Counted from the stretch's first letter, positions 36,542 to 46,542 are shown. The stretch is 64,000 nt of DNA from Rhizobium rhizoryzae (GCF_011046895.1 NZ_CP049250.1:558001-622000), one strand, 5' to 3'. Numbers and translations are program-made. The notes: a model not told the origin generated them from the sequence alone.

Positions 36542-37287
36542 TCCGGATAATCGACCTGCATGAAGTAAAGTCCTTCCGGCGGAGCGACCGGCCCGCAGGC
36601 CGCACGACTTCTGGCCTCCAGCGCGGCGCGAACATCCTGCGGGCTCATCTTGCCCTCACCCGCCAGCTTCAGCGTTCCTGCGAAAGAGCGGATCTGGTTG
36701 TGCAGAAAGCTCTGGGCAGAAGCGCGGATCTCGATCAACTCTCCCTGCCGCGTCACATCCAGCCTGTCGAGTGTCCTGATCGGGCTTGCCGCCTGACAGT
36801 GCGCCGAACGGAAGGTGGTGAAATCGTGGTGACCGACAAGCATCTGCGCGGCCGCATGCATGGCTTCGTGATCGAGATCCTTGGACACCCACCAGGCACG
36901 CTTCGCTTCGATCGCCAGCGGCGCGCGACGGCTGATGATGCGGTAGAGATAGTGGCGGCGTAGCGCCGAGAAACGGGCATCAAAATCATCAGACACCCGA
37001 TTGATATCGATGATCGACACCTTTTCGCTCGCCATCATCAGGTGTGCATTCAGCGCATTGCGCAGTTTGAAAGGCGCCCATTCGCGCGAAAGATCGGCAT
37101 GAATGACCTGACCCAGCGCATGAACGCCGGAATCCGTTCTGCCCGCTCCGCGAATGACAACGGTTTCCGAGGTCAGCGACAGAATGGCCGCTTCAACTGC
37201 AGCCTGAACGGAATGACCGTTTTCCTGTCGCTGCCAGCCTACATAGGGCGTGCCATCATACTCCACGACCATCTTGTAGCGTGGCAT
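36529..37287 (-). CDS. truA: tRNA pseudouridine synthase A
   Basis: Makes pseudouridine at positions 38-40 of tRNA anticodon arms. 252 residues; the catalytic Asp lies in [17 protein letters not shown], and the N-terminus [25 protein letters not shown] start ([12 protein letters not shown]) is standard. The ATG at 37287 overlaps the fmt stop codon (TGATG), and a TTG directly before it is ignored. Last gene of def-fmt-truA. Confidence 0.97.
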   Translation of the reverse strand: MPRYKMVVEYDGTPYVGWQRQENGHSVQAAVEAAILSLTSETVVIRGAGRTDSGVHALGQVIHADLSREWAPFKLRNALNAHLMMASEKVSIIDINRVSDDFDARFSALRRHYLYRIISRRAPLAIEAKRAWWVSKDLDHEAMHAAAQMLVGHHDFTTFRSAHCQAASPIRTLDRLDVTRQGELIEIRASAQSFLHNQIRSFAGTLKLAGEGKMSPQDVRAALEARSRAACGPVAPPEGLYFMQVDYPDQPG

Positions 37288-38222
37288 CAACCAATCCTCA
37301 GACCGGGCGGCAACTGGGTACCGCGCAGAAATTCCTGTGCGTCGAGGGGCTTGCCACCGGCTTTTTGCAGTCGCTTCAACCGGACCGCACCAGAGCCGCA
37401 GGCAATGGACAGGCGATCATCCAGAACCTCGCCCGGCTGGCCATTTCCGTCTGCCAATTCACTCGACAGAACTTTGATACGTTCCGGCCTGCCGCCCAGT
37501 TCAACCTCGAACCATGCGCCAGGAAACGGCGAAAGACCACGGATGTGGTTGTGCACCTCAATGGCTGGGCGCGTGAAATCGATGCGAGTTTCGCTCTTGT
37601 CGATCTTGGAGGCGTAGAGAACGCCATCCTCCGACTGGGCAACCAGCGGCAGATTCCCATCTTCCAGCTTAGCCATGGCTTCTACCATGGCCTCTGCGCC
37701 TTGCTCCATAAGGATGTCGTGTAATTCGCCTGCGGTCATGGTCGCGCCAATTGCGACCTCGCGCGTCAGCGCGACAGGGCCCGTATCCAGCCCCTTTTCC
37801 ATCTTCATCACCATCATGCCGGTCTTTGCGTCCCCGGCCATGATTGCGCGCTGAATGGGCGCTGCACCACGCCAGCGCGGAAGAAGCGACGCGTGGCCAT
37901 TATATGCGCCAAGCCTCGCACCCTCGAGGATCTCGACCGGCAGCAGAAGCCCGTAGGCGACAACGACAGCCACATCGGCATTCAAGGCCCGGAATATCTG
38001 CCGATCTTCAGGATCCTTGAAGTTGACCGGGTTGAAGACCGGTATGCCCAGTTCTTCCGCAGCCTGATGGACGGGGGATTTTCGAAGATCCAAGCCACGC
38101 CGGCCACCCGGACGAGGCGGCTGGCTGTAGACGGCAACGATCTCATGACCCGCCTTGGCCAGAGCCTTCAAAGTCGGCACGGAAAAATCCGGCGTCCCCA
38201 TGAAGATGATGCGAAGAGCCAT
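37287..38222 (-). CDS. fmt: methionyl-tRNA formyltransferase
   Basis: Formylates initiator Met-tRNA using 10-formyl-THF. 311 residues; the formyl-transferase signature is seen in [20 protein letters not shown] and the N-terminal [22 protein letters not shown] is close to the ATG. Co-operonic with def, whose product later removes the formyl group, and truA. Confidence 0.97.
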   Translation of the reverse strand: MALRIIFMGTPDFSVPTLKALAKAGHEIVAVYSQPPRPGGRRGLDLRKSPVHQAAEELGIPVFNPVNFKDPEDRQIFRALNADVAVVVAYGLLLPVEILEGARLGAYNGHASLLPRWRGAAPIQRAIMAGDAKTGMMVMKMEKGLDTGPVALTREVAIGATMTAGELHDILMEQGAEAMVEAMAKLEDGNLPLVAQSEDGVLYASKIDKSETRIDFTRPAIEVHNHIRGLSPFPGAWFEVELGGRPERIKVLSSELADGNGQPGEVLDDRLSIACGSGAVRLKRLQKAGGKPLDAQEFLRGTQLPPGLRIG

Positions 38223-38272
38223 TCAGACCTCCATCCTGACCGGTACGTATTGAAGATCAGCGCCGTGCGCGC

Positions 38273-38785
38273 TCAAACCTTGGCTTTGGCAGCCTTGGTG
38301 AACTTCTTGATGACCATTTCACGCTTCAACCGCGAGATATGATCGATGAAGAGCACACCGTTCAGATGGTCGATCTCATGCTGAAGGCACGTTGCCAGCA
38401 GGCCATCAGCCTCAAGCAGGTGCTCCTTGCCGTCCCGACCGACATGCTTGACCGTCACTGCCGCAGGACGCTCGACTTCCGCATAGTATTCAGGGATCGA
38501 CAAGCAACCTTCTTCGTAAACGGAGCGCTCGTCCGAGCTTCTGACGATCTCGGGATTGATGATGACGATCGGCTTCTTTTCCTCATCCTCGCGCGAGACG
38601 TCGACCACGAGAATGCGGCGCGCAACGCCAATCTGGATCCCGGCCAGGCCGATGCCCGGCGCGTCATACATGGTCTCCAGCATGTCATCAGCAAGCTTGA
38701 GAACGTCGGAATCCACCTGCTCGATCGGCTGGGAAACCTGACGCAGAAGAGGATCGGGAAGAATGATAAGCGGCTTGATCGTCAT
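38273..38785 (-). CDS. def: peptide deformylase
   Basis: Fe/Zn metalloenzyme that removes the N-formyl group from new proteins. 170 residues; motif I GIGLAGIQ (44-51), motif II EGCLS (92-96, Cys ligand) and motif III HEIDH (136-140, His ligands and catalytic Glu). Motif I usually reads GIGLAAxQ, so there is a Gly in place of the second Ala. Start 38785 is right behind GGGAGGCGC; the frame extends to 38920 without reason. Confidence 0.96.
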   Translation of the reverse strand: MTIKPLIILPDPLLRQVSQPIEQVDSDVLKLADDMLETMYDAPGIGLAGIQIGVARRILVVDVSREDEEKKPIVIINPEIVRSSDERSVYEEGCLSIPEYYAEVERPAAVTVKHVGRDGKEHLLEADGLLATCLQHEIDHLNGVLFIDHISRLKREMVIKKFTKAAKAKV

Positions 38786-38858
38786 GCGCCTCCCATAGCC
38801 GATCTTTTTGCAAGATGGAACATCCCTGCACGCGTCAAAAGGAACGCAAATGCAATTT

Positions 38859-38873
38859 GTTCTTGTTTTGATC
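38859..38873 (+). promoter_or_regulatory. candidate LexA (SOS) box upstream of rmuC
   Basis: GTTC-TTGTTTT-GATC matches the alphaproteobacterial LexA box GTTC-N7-GTTC at 7 of 8 fixed positions with exact spacing, and its spacer is like that of known rhizobial SOS boxes. It is 35 bases before the rmuC start codon. Confidence 0.5.
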
Positions 38874-38908
38874 TTCCTATCTGGACACGGTTGGGCTAGC
38901 TTCCGGTC

Positions 38909-40096
38909 ATGCAAAGCCAAGACTTTTCGAATACAGACCGTTTCATGCAGCTCGTTGAAAGCAACAGCACTCTCCTCATCGTGCTGGGAGTGGCTGTGCT
39001 CGCGCTGCTGTTCTGGCTCTTACAAGCCCGTCGGTCCGGAGGCGAAGAGGCATTGGATCAGCGTTTTGCGGAACTGATGCGGGCGCAAATGGAGATGCAG
39101 GGACGCGTTTCCGCGATGACAGAAGCCATCGGCTTGCGGCAGGCGGAGCTCAATCGCGCCGTCAACCAGCGTCTGGATGGCATGGCCCATCGGCTTGGCA
39201 GCAGCATCGTCGAACAGACCAAGTCTACGCACGACAACCTTCGGCAATTGCAGGAACGTCTGGCAGTCATCGACGCGGCGCAGAACAATATCCAGACATT
39301 GGCAAAGGACGTCGTTGGCCTGCAGGCCATTCTTTCCAACAAGCAGACCCGCGGTGCCTTTGGGCAGGGCCGGATGGAAGCCATCATCGCCGATGCCTTG
39401 CCGAAGGGCAGCTATCAATTCCAGGCGACCCTTTCGAATGGAATGCGGCCCGACTGCCTGATCGACATGCCAAACGACACTCCGCCGCTGGTGATCGACG
39501 CCAAGTTTCCACTGGAAGCCTGGCATGCATTCCGGGACGCCACACAGCCGGACCTGCGCAAGGTCGCGGCACAACAATTCCGGCGTGATCTAGAAAAGCA
39601 CATCAGCGATGTCGCGGAAAAATATCTCCTCAAAGGTGAAACACAGGAGACGGCCTTTCTCTTCGTGCCTTCCGAGTCGATCTTCGCCGAAATTCACGAG
39701 CACTTCGAGGCGTGCGTGACCAAGGCGCAACGCTCGCGCATCGTGATCGTATCGCCCTCCTTGCTGATGTTGTCCATTCAGGTCATTCAGGCTGTGCTGA
39801 AGGATCAGCGTATGCGCGAGCAGGCCCATCTCATCCAGGGCGAAGTCGCAAGCCTGATGGACGATCTCGGTCGTCTGGATGAGCGGACGCGAAAACTGCA
39901 ATCCCACTTCGCGGCGGCGCAGAAGGACGTGGAGCAGATCCTGACATCCTCGGACAAGCTTGTCCGCCGCGGAGATCGCATTGCCTCTCTCGACCTGGCG
40001 CGCGAATCAACTCCAGCCGAAGCAACGACGGTGGAACCGAAAAGCATCGAAAGCAGAACGGGAATGCTGAAGCTCAGGGTGGTTGACGAGGATTGA
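38909..40096 (+). CDS. rmuC: DNA recombination protein RmuC
   Basis: 395 residues: N-terminal membrane anchor ([18 protein letters not shown]), a coiled-coil of about 120 residues, and the RmuC nuclease-like domain ([48 protein letters not shown]). RmuC limits DNA inversions at short repeats; the core resembles restriction-endonuclease folds, with DAKFP holding likely active-site residues. Divergent from def, with a near-consensus LexA box in the gap. Confidence 0.93.
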   Translation: MQSQDFSNTDRFMQLVESNSTLLIVLGVAVLALLFWLLQARRSGGEEALDQRFAELMRAQMEMQGRVSAMTEAIGLRQAELNRAVNQRLDGMAHRLGSSIVEQTKSTHDNLRQLQERLAVIDAAQNNIQTLAKDVVGLQAILSNKQTRGAFGQGRMEAIIADALPKGSYQFQATLSNGMRPDCLIDMPNDTPPLVIDAKFPLEAWHAFRDATQPDLRKVAAQQFRRDLEKHISDVAEKYLLKGETQETAFLFVPSESIFAEIHEHFEACVTKAQRSRIVIVSPSLLMLSIQVIQAVLKDQRMREQAHLIQGEVASLMDDLGRLDERTRKLQSHFAAAQKDVEQILTSSDKLVRRGDRIASLDLARESTPAEATTVEPKSIESRTGMLKLRVVDED

Positions 40097-40145
40097 TGCT
40101 GTCGGGCAGTGTCTCCAAAACAGTTCGACACGACAGGCTCATATC

Positions 40146-41045
40146 ATGATTACCGTTTTCGGCTCCATCAACATGGATCTCATCGCCACCACCACTCGTT
40201 TGCCGAAACCGGGCGAGACCGTTGCGGGACAAAGCTTCACAACAGCTGCTGGCGGCAAGGGCGCGAACCAGGCACTGGCGGCGCGGCGTGCAGGCAGCAC
40301 TGTTCGCATGGCGGGTGCCGTGGGTGAGGACGGCTTTGCGGAACCCGCGCTCGCCTTGCTGAAGGAAGCAGGCGTGCTACTGGATACGGTGCGCCCGGTT
40401 TCTGACCCAACGGGAACCGCCATCATTCTCGTGGGCGGTGATGGCGAGAACATGATTGCGGTCGTGCCCGGCGCCAATGGGGTCGTTTCTGCGGAGGACG
40501 CAGAGAAAAGTGTTTGCCTGCTGTCGGAACGGGACATCCTGATGATGCAGATGGAAGTGCCCGCAGGCGCGATCGAAACTGCGTTTGGTCTTGCCAAGAC
40601 GCAAGGAACCACCACCATCTTCAACACGGCCCCTTTAACGGATGACGCCATCCGGCTGGCTGGCCTCGCGGATATCGTCGTTTCGAACGAAACCGAATTC
40701 GAACTCCTCGTTGGTCGGTCTGGTCTCTCAGCTGATGAACGCGTTTCTGAGATGCAGCAGATGGCAGAAAGAACCGGCCAGACGCTGGTGGTAACGCTCG
40801 GTGCCGATGGCGTGGTAGCGATCCACAAGGGGCAGATCCTGAGAGCAACTGGCCTCAAGATAACACCCGTCGATACCGTTGGAGCAGGAGATACGTTCTG
40901 TGGTTATCTTGCTGCAAGCCTTGACCAGGGTTTTGACTTTGCCGCGGCACTCCGTCGCGCGGCCATCGCCGGTTCCCTTGCATGCCTGAAAGCCGGTGCA
41001 CAGCCATCGATTCCCGCTTCGGACGGCGTTGCAGGGCATCTCTGA
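40146..41045 (+). CDS. rbsK: ribokinase
   Basis: 299-residue PfkB-family kinase. Ribokinase features: N-terminal VFGSINMDLIATTTRLPKPG, GGKGANQALAARR, and C-terminal DTVGAGDTFCGYLAA with the catalytic Asp. Phosphorylates D-ribose to ribose-5-phosphate. Standing alone without rbs transporter genes, it may serve general ribose or deoxyribose salvage. Start 40146 is the first ATG of the family N-terminus; ribosome binding site weak. Confidence 0.9.
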   Translation: MITVFGSINMDLIATTTRLPKPGETVAGQSFTTAAGGKGANQALAARRAGSTVRMAGAVGEDGFAEPALALLKEAGVLLDTVRPVSDPTGTAIILVGGDGENMIAVVPGANGVVSAEDAEKSVCLLSERDILMMQMEVPAGAIETAFGLAKTQGTTTIFNTAPLTDDAIRLAGLADIVVSNETEFELLVGRSGLSADERVSEMQQMAERTGQTLVVTLGADGVVAIHKGQILRATGLKITPVDTVGAGDTFCGYLAASLDQGFDFAAALRRAAIAGSLACLKAGAQPSIPASDGVAGHL

Positions 41046-41110
41046 TACCGGGGAGATTCCTGTAGCAGGCAAGGTCGGCAGGCTGCTGCATCACAGGATC
41101 CAGACAGGCG

Positions 41111-41139
41111 CTTGCACTTGCCGATCCCAGTTCCCATAT
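41111..41139 (+). promoter_or_regulatory. RpoH (heat-shock sigma) type promoter
   Basis: CTTGCAC (41111-41117) and CCCATAT (41133-41139) separated by 15 bases resemble the sigma-32 consensus CTTGAAA-N13-15-CCCCATNT. It lies upstream of a small heat-shock gene and would give a leader of about 55 bases. Confidence 0.65.
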
Positions 41140-41177
41140 GCTGTCGCACAGCCGCATGCCGTAAGGGTGCGTAATAG

Positions 41178-41201
41178 GTCGCTTGTTTCAAGGACTGTTT
41201 G
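41178..41201 (+). promoter_or_regulatory. ROSE-like RNA thermometer hairpin masking the hsp20 ribosome binding site
   Basis: GTC-(G)-CTTG (41178-41185) pairs with CAAG-GAC (41089 offset: 41189-41195) around loop TTT, leaving one bulged G. The 3' arm contains the AAGGA Shine-Dalgarno 7 bases before the ATG. Short anti-SD stems with TYGCT (here TCGCT) and a bulged G are the hallmark of ROSE thermometers in rhizobial small heat-shock mRNAs. A further stem CGCAC/GTGCG (41145-41171) precedes it. Confidence 0.65.
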
Positions 41202-41630
41202 ATGAGCCGGATGACACCGTTTGCCAGCCCGCTTCTCCTGGGCTTCGACACAATGGAGAAGACACTCGAACGCCTGACCAAGGCCAATGACGGATATCCT
41301 CCCTATAATATCGAGCGCCTGCGCCCGAGCATTGGAGGGGAACCGGAAAAGCTGCGCATCACCTTGGCTGTTGCCGGTTTCGCCGAAGACGATCTGGACG
41401 TCACCGTGGAGGAAAACCAGCTCATCATTCGCGGACGCCAGGCTGACCCGGGCGAGAGGGAATATCTCTATCGTGGTATTGCCGCGCGCCAGTTCCAGCG
41501 AATGTTTGTTCTGGCAGATGGGATGCAGGTCGCAGGCGCCGGGTTGAAGAATGGGTTGCTCTCGGTCGATCTCGTACGGCCGGAACCGGAGCGCATGGTG
41601 CGAAAAATTAATATTTCCGTCTCAGACTGA
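41202..41630 (+). CDS. small heat-shock protein (Hsp20 family)
   Basis: 142-residue alpha-crystallin-type chaperone that holds unfolding proteins; IbpA-like class A with YPPYNIE before the domain, and the beta-strand core EENQLIIRGRQ and GIAARQFQRMFVLADGM. The C-terminus is PERMVRKINISVSD; the usual IxI anchor reads INI here. ATG 41202 is used (a TTG precedes it directly). Expression is probably governed by an RpoH-type promoter and a thermometer hairpin. A DUF1150 gene follows, as in other rhizobia. Confidence 0.94.
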   Translation: MSRMTPFASPLLLGFDTMEKTLERLTKANDGYPPYNIERLRPSIGGEPEKLRITLAVAGFAEDDLDVTVEENQLIIRGRQADPGEREYLYRGIAARQFQRMFVLADGMQVAGAGLKNGLLSVDLVRPEPERMVRKINISVSD

Positions 41631-41673
41631 TCTTCGTGGCAGTTTTGCCAGAATCAGTAAGACGGAGGCGTCC

Positions 41674-41931
41674 ATGCTCCTGAAGAACACCTCAGCCCAG
41701 TTGACACTCAACGAACTTGCGCATCTTGGCGCTGGCGAAGTGGGTTACATTCGTAAGATGCGCCTTGAAGATGTCAGCCGCTGCTTTCCGGAAGCTCCGG
41801 AAATTGATCCCGGCCTTGACCTCTGGGCGCTTTTCGGGGCCGATGGCACACCGATCCTTCTGACGGATAACCGTTCCAGCACGTTTTTCAAGGCAGCGGA
41901 AGACGACTTGAAGACCGTCAGCCTCCACTGA
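41674..41931 (+). CDS. DUF1150-family protein
   Basis: 85-residue acidic protein, recognisable by LAHLGAGEVGYIRKM and the C-terminal LWALFGADGTPILLTDNR. The family has no assigned function but in alphaproteobacteria is usually encoded beside an Hsp20 gene, as here, suggesting a stress or proteostasis role. ATG 41674 has GGAGG 7 bases upstream. Confidence 0.9.
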   Translation: MLLKNTSAQLTLNELAHLGAGEVGYIRKMRLEDVSRCFPEAPEIDPGLDLWALFGADGTPILLTDNRSSTFFKAAEDDLKTVSLH

Positions 41932-41956
41932 GAGGCAAACGGCCCGTCATGGTATT

Positions 41957-42061
41957 AAAGCGCGTCGCGATCTTTCAGATTCGCTCCTGACGCTTTAACT
42001 CTTTGTTTTCACGCATGTCGTTATCGCGAAAACGCGGCGCACTTTTGCGCGACATGCTTTA
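41957..42061. repeat. rhizobial palindromic intergenic repeat element
   Basis: A 105-base element beginning AAAGCGCGTCGCGATC and ending CGCGACATGCTTTA, of the type scattered between genes in Rhizobium and Agrobacterium genomes (RIME-like). It holds two potential hairpins: AAAGCG.../...CGCTTT at the left and GCATGTCG/CGACATGC at the right. It has no coding potential. It is bracketed by a 9-bp inverted repeat, GCCCGTCAT (41942-41950) and ATGACGGGC (42063-42071). Confidence 0.85.
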
Positions 42062-42124
42062 GATGACGGGCTGCCCAAGAGTTATTTATCGCTGCGATCT
42101 TCCCAAGCCAAACCGATTGGCACT

Positions 42125-42832
42125 TCAAGCGATCGAAACGCGCTCGAAGGTCAAGTAAGCGGATGAACGACCTTCGCGGCGAGCCTTCGCCTCGTAGCGC
42201 GTGCTGGGCCAGTTCGCAAACGGGGTCAGCCAATCGCTTGGCTCTTGCGCTGTCCAGGCGAAACCGCCATGCGAATGGGTATGTTGCAATGTCCAGTTGA
42301 CGTAAGTGTCAATGTCGGAGGCAAAGCAAAACAGGCCGCCGGGCTTCAGGACACGATGGAAGCGGTTGAGATTGACCTGCGACACGAAGCGACGCTTCCA
42401 GTGCTTTTTCTTGGGCCATGGATCCGGATAGAGCAGATCAATCTGATCCAGTGATGCGTCGGGAAGCCAGTCCAGGAGTACCGTCGCATCATCGTCGTAA
42501 AGACGGATGTTGTTCACGCCCGCTTCTTCGACATGGGCCAGCAATTTAGCCATGGAATTGATGAATGGCTCGACACCGATGAAACCGGTTGCCGGGTTCT
42601 CCTTGGCACGGTGGATGAGATGCTCTCCACCGCCAAAGCCGATTTCCAGACGAATACGCTCAACAGGCTCTGGAAAAAGTTGCCCCAGTGCCGCGGGTGC
42701 GGGCTGGGACAAGTCCACCTTCAGTTCCGGGAGTCTGGTGGCCATCATGTCGGCCTGCCGCTCCCGCAATGGTTTACCCTTGCGCCGGCCGAAAAACGCC
42801 TCGGTGGCGCGCGACCGACGTTCGGAGTCCAT
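42125..42832 (-). CDS. trmB: tRNA (guanine-N7-)-methyltransferase
   Basis: SAM-dependent enzyme forming 7-methylguanosine at position 46 of tRNA. 235 residues with the SAM motif [15 protein letters not shown], the family [13 protein letters not shown] and, near the C-terminus, [12 protein letters not shown]. It follows metK by 11 bases, so the enzyme making SAM and one of its users are co-transcribed. Confidence 0.96.
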   Translation of the reverse strand: MDSERRSRATEAFFGRRKGKPLRERQADMMATRLPELKVDLSQPAPAALGQLFPEPVERIRLEIGFGGGEHLIHRAKENPATGFIGVEPFINSMAKLLAHVEEAGVNNIRLYDDDATVLLDWLPDASLDQIDLLYPDPWPKKKHWKRRFVSQVNLNRFHRVLKPGGLFCFASDIDTYVNWTLQHTHSHGGFAWTAQEPSDWLTPFANWPSTRYEAKARREGRSSAYLTFERVSIA

Positions 42833-42843
42833 CGCTTTTATCC

Positions 42844-44082
42844 TCAGTTTTTCAGAGCTTCCTTGAGCGGCTTTACGAGATCCAGTTTCTCCCAGGAGAA
42901 CGAACCGTCGCGGCCGGCCTTGCGCCCGAAATGTCCATAGGAAGCCGTCTTTGCATAGATCGGCTTGTTGAGGTCGAGATGACGGCGAATGCCGGTTGGC
43001 GACAAATCGATCACCTGGCGGATAGCCGCCTCGACCTGGTCTTCGGTTACCTTGCCAGTGCCGTGCAGGTCAACATAGATCGACAGCGGCTGGGCGATAC
43101 CGATCGCGTAGGACAGCTGGATCGTGCACTTTTCGGACAATCCCGCTGCCACGACATTCTTCGCGATGTAGCGTGCTGCATAGGCAGCCGACCGGTCGAC
43201 CTTCGTCGTATCCTTGCCCGAGAAGGCACCGCCGCCGTGGGGCGCTGCACCGCCATAGGTATCTACGATGATCTTGCGGCCTGTCAGGCCTGCGTCTCCG
43301 TCCGGTCCACCGATGACGAATTTTCCGGTTGGATTGATGTACCACTTGCAATCGTCGGCAATCTTCAGATCACCAAGGGCTTCGCGAATATAGGGTTCGA
43401 CAACCTTGCGGACCTTGGCCGAGTCCCAGCTTTCGTCCAGATGTTGCGTGGAAAGAACGATGGATACGGCTTCCGTGGGCTTACCGTCGACATAGCGCAC
43501 AGTAACCTGGCTCTTGGCATCAGGTCCCAGTTTACCCACATCGCCTTCGCCCTTCTTGCGTGCGGTTGCGAGCAACTGCAAAATGCGGTGCGAATAGTAG
43601 ATCGGCGCCGGCATCAGGTCCGGCGTTTCATTGCAGGCGTAACCGAACATGATGCCTTGGTCGCCAGCCCCTTCATTGCCCTGATGGTCGGCGGCGTTAT
43701 CCACGCCCTGGGCAATATCGGCGGACTGGGAATGCAGCAGGACGTCGATCTTGGCGGTGCGCCAGTTGAAGCCATCCTGCTCGTAGCCGATGTCCTTGAT
43801 CGCGCGGCGCGCTGCAGCTTTGAACTTTGAGGGATTGATGACCTCGTTGCCGTTCTTGTCCTGCTTCATCAGGCTCGGCGGCAGGCGAACTTCACCGGCG
43901 ATGACCACACGGTTCGTCGTCGCAAGCGTCTCGCAGGCGATGCGCACCTTCCAGGGATCGACCCCCGTCTTGGCCGCCTCACGATAAACGAGATCCACGA
44001 TTTCGTCAGAGATACGATCGCAAACCTTGTCAGGATGGCCTTCTGCGACAGACTCGCTGGTGAACAGGTAATTGGCGCGCAT
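42844..44082 (-). CDS. metK: S-adenosylmethionine synthase
   Basis: Makes SAM from methionine and ATP; tetrameric cytosolic enzyme. Signatures [15 protein letters not shown] and [16 protein letters not shown] are present. 412 residues; the start at 44082 ([18 protein letters not shown]) is standard and the frame's extension to 44112 is leader. I looked for a SAM riboswitch in the 190-base leader and saw none. Confidence 0.98.
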   Translation of the reverse strand: MRANYLFTSESVAEGHPDKVCDRISDEIVDLVYREAAKTGVDPWKVRIACETLATTNRVVIAGEVRLPPSLMKQDKNGNEVINPSKFKAAARRAIKDIGYEQDGFNWRTAKIDVLLHSQSADIAQGVDNAADHQGNEGAGDQGIMFGYACNETPDLMPAPIYYSHRILQLLATARKKGEGDVGKLGPDAKSQVTVRYVDGKPTEAVSIVLSTQHLDESWDSAKVRKVVEPYIREALGDLKIADDCKWYINPTGKFVIGGPDGDAGLTGRKIIVDTYGGAAPHGGGAFSGKDTTKVDRSAAYAARYIAKNVVAAGLSEKCTIQLSYAIGIAQPLSIYVDLHGTGKVTEDQVEAAIRQVIDLSPTGIRRHLDLNKPIYAKTASYGHFGRKAGRDGSFSWEKLDLVKPLKEALKN

Positions 44083-44225
44083 GCTGGGATTCCCCTCAAG
44101 AACAAACCGCAACTGTCCTAGTCACTTCCAATCGTCATGACAAGGACAGAACCACATAAATATATCTTTATATGGCACAGTCTGGTTTAAGAAGGGTAGC
44201 TTTCCCTATTTTTTCTGCCTCAAAT

Positions 44226-44251
44226 GAAAAAAGCGGCCTTTCGACCGCTTC
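44226..44251 (-). terminator. rho-independent terminator after the HTH regulator
   Basis: On the minus strand AAGCGG...CCGCTT flanks an 8-nt loop and is followed by TTTTTT and ATTT. It isolates the regulator gene from metK, which must have its own promoter. Confidence 0.88.
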
Positions 44252-44273
44252 TTCCCGAACAATGTGGTCAACG

Positions 44274-44693
44274 TCAGTCCACATCACCGTCGGCGGCCAA
44301 GGCCTTCACAAGGTCCACAACCTTGCGACGGACCTTGGGATCGGAAATCTTGACGAAAGCGCGATTGAGCTGAAGACCTTCCGACGAGGAAAGGAAATCG
44401 ACCACGTAATTTGAACTCGATGCCTCTGCCATGCCGCCCGGAGCGGAAGATTGCTCACCTGGCGCATCTTCGAAAAAGAATGAAACAGGTACATTCAGTA
44501 TGCTCGAAATATTCTGCAAGCGGCTCGCCCCGACGCGGTTCGTGCCCTTTTCGTACTTCTGGATTTGCTGAAAGGTGATGCCGAGACTTTCTCCCAGCTT
44601 CTCCTGACTCATCCCCAGCATCGTGCGCCGAAGTCGGATGCGGCTTCCGACGTGTATATCAATCGGATTCGGCTTCTTCTTATTTTCCATCAT
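44274..44693 (-). CDS. XRE-family HTH regulator, PraR/PhrR-like
   Basis: 139 residues with a Cro/CI-type helix-turn-helix in the first 70 (GSRIRLRRTMLGMSQEKLGE, FQQIQKYEKGTNRVG) and a C-terminal tail ending in a Lys/Val-rich helix. It resembles the rhizobial PraR/PhrR regulators, which repress quorum-sensing and biofilm genes in Rhizobium leguminosarum and control symbiosis-related genes in Azorhizobium; the position between lnt and metK also agrees. The specific role here is inferred. Two adjacent ATGs (44693, 44690); weak binding site. Confidence 0.85.
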   Translation of the reverse strand: MMENKKKPNPIDIHVGSRIRLRRTMLGMSQEKLGESLGITFQQIQKYEKGTNRVGASRLQNISSILNVPVSFFFEDAPGEQSSAPGGMAEASSSNYVVDFLSSSEGLQLNRAFVKISDPKVRRKVVDLVKALAADGDVD

Positions 44694-44840
44694 TTCACGC
44701 GTCCTAATTTTTTCTCAATTGTCCCCACAGCCCGCAGAACGTGCAAATATACGTTATTGCTAATATCCGCTGCCCACACGGCTGATTGCAATAAGGCGGC
44801 ACGACGTGCGCGGGCACTATGCAATTTTAGGGGTTTGCGG

Positions 44841-46442
44841 TCAATTGAGCTTTATTTTGTAACCTAAGCGCGAAATAACTGCAATCATGAACAGTGATAT
44901 GAAAATCAACCAAAAGTTGGTATTGCGTACAAAGCTGTTCCAATCAGAGACATAAAGTCCACTCATGGTGGAATCGAGAAACCCTTTCTGACCAAAATCA
45001 AGACCCTGCAAGATTTCACCATGAGGATTTATGATTGCAGAGATACCGCTGTTCGCGGCACGAATCAGGGGAAGACCGGTTTCAACGGCACGCAGGCGGG
45101 ATTGCAGGAAGTGCTGGTAGGGGCCTGGCGTATCTCCAAACCAGGCGTCATTCGTCAGGTTGAGGACGAAAGAGGCCTTGGCGATATCGGACGTGATTTC
45201 ATCCGGGAAAATCGCCTCGTAGCAGATCAGCGGATAGAGGGACTTTCCGTCTGGTAGCGTAATGGGCGAGCGGGTTGAACCAGCAGTAAAGCCACCGGGC
45301 ATATTGACGATATTGCCGATTCCGACCGAGTTCCAAAGCGCCTCATAGGGAAGATATTCGCCAAAAGGTGTGAGGTGAACCTTATCGGCAGCACCGATGA
45401 TTTGCCCCTGGCTGTCAATGGCGTAAATCGAATTGTAGTAGCGGGTCGGCTGGCCCGCTGCTCCCCCTTCGGCTCGCACCACACCTGCAATCAATACCTG
45501 TCCATCGCTCAACACATCTGCAATACGTGAAAGCGCATCGCGATTTTCCGTCAGAAGGAACGGCACGGAAGTTTCCGGCCAGACAATGATATCCGGCCTT
45601 CTCTGGCCCGGCTTCGGGGATTGCGATGACAGTGAAAGATGCTCTTCAAAAACGGCCTGCCGCTCCCTGCTGTCCATCTTTCTTGCCTGATCGATGGAGG
45701 GTTGAACGATCCTTATGGTGAAAGGCGTATTCGAGGCCTTTGGGTCGTTGAGGAGAGGCTGGTTCAAGCGGTAATAGCCATAACCAAAATGGGCGCAGGT
45801 CAACAGAAGCGACAGAACGACACCCGTTATCAATCCGCGACGCGTTCCGAAAAGTGCGGGTGTCGATAAAACAAAGACTGCGCAGGCAGTCACGCCCAGA
45901 ACACCTATGGCGTGCGCGGATTGCATCATGATCGGGATCGGCATGACGCCATAGCCGATGGCGTTCCACGGAAAGCCGGTCAGCAGAATTCCACGCAGCC
46001 ATTCCGCAAGCGTAAAGCTGACGGCAAGCGCTGCTAGACGGCCAAAGCCCTCCGACCACAGGAGACCTGCCAGCATTGTCGCGAAGCCATAGTAAAGCGC
46101 AAGGAATGCAGGCAGACCAAATATGGCCAACGGCAGCGCCCAGGCGAATTCATCCCCGTCCACCAGCAGCGCGTTGCCCAGCCACCAGAGCCCGGCGACG
46201 AAGTAACCGAAGCCAAAAAGCCAGCCGAGGGCAAAGCTCGCTCGGCACCGTCCCAGAATGCCGGTTCCAGGCGCACTGGCACATCCGTCCATCAGCCAGA
46301 CAAGAAGCGTAAAGGAGATGAACAGGGCTGCGACAAACGAGAACGGAGGAAGGGCCAAAGCTCCGATCGCTCCGGCGAAAACAGCAAGCAGAGCCCGACG
46401 AAAGCCCCATAGCAGAATGACCCTACTCGCCAGACGCTCCAT
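44841..46442 (-). CDS. lnt: apolipoprotein N-acyltransferase
   Basis: Adds the third acyl chain to lipoproteins at the inner membrane. 533 residues: about seven TM segments then a nitrilase-like domain with the Glu (IVWPETSVPFLL), Lys (ADKVHLTPFGEYLP) and Cys (YPLICYEAIFPDEI) catalytic residues. A GTG at 46448 precedes ATG 46442; AGGGG favours the ATG. Genes tlyC and ybeY upstream show the usual ybeY-corC-lnt order. Confidence 0.96.
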   Translation of the reverse strand: MERLASRVILLWGFRRALLAVFAGAIGALALPPFSFVAALFISFTLLVWLMDGCASAPGTGILGRCRASFALGWLFGFGYFVAGLWWLGNALLVDGDEFAWALPLAIFGLPAFLALYYGFATMLAGLLWSEGFGRLAALAVSFTLAEWLRGILLTGFPWNAIGYGVMPIPIMMQSAHAIGVLGVTACAVFVLSTPALFGTRRGLITGVVLSLLLTCAHFGYGYYRLNQPLLNDPKASNTPFTIRIVQPSIDQARKMDSRERQAVFEEHLSLSSQSPKPGQRRPDIIVWPETSVPFLLTENRDALSRIADVLSDGQVLIAGVVRAEGGAAGQPTRYYNSIYAIDSQGQIIGAADKVHLTPFGEYLPYEALWNSVGIGNIVNMPGGFTAGSTRSPITLPDGKSLYPLICYEAIFPDEITSDIAKASFVLNLTNDAWFGDTPGPYQHFLQSRLRAVETGLPLIRAANSGISAIINPHGEILQGLDFGQKGFLDSTMSGLYVSDWNSFVRNTNFWLIFISLFMIAVISRLGYKIKLN

Positions 46443-46542
46443 TCCCACCCCTTTCGGATCCGCTCAACGAATCGATTCGGCCGATAAGGTGCGGCCTTCC
46501 CGCCAACTGTTTAGCAGGAAGGTTCAAAGGGTCAAAAGATCA

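Noticed and set aside
42688..43830. Long ORF (380 codons) antisense to metK
   Set aside because: It lies wholly opposite metK and the start of trmB, has no family features or binding site, and reflects the GC-rich codon pattern of the real genes.
44083..44225. SAM riboswitch in the metK leader
   Set aside because: I looked for SAM-I and SAM-II core sequences and pairing and found none.
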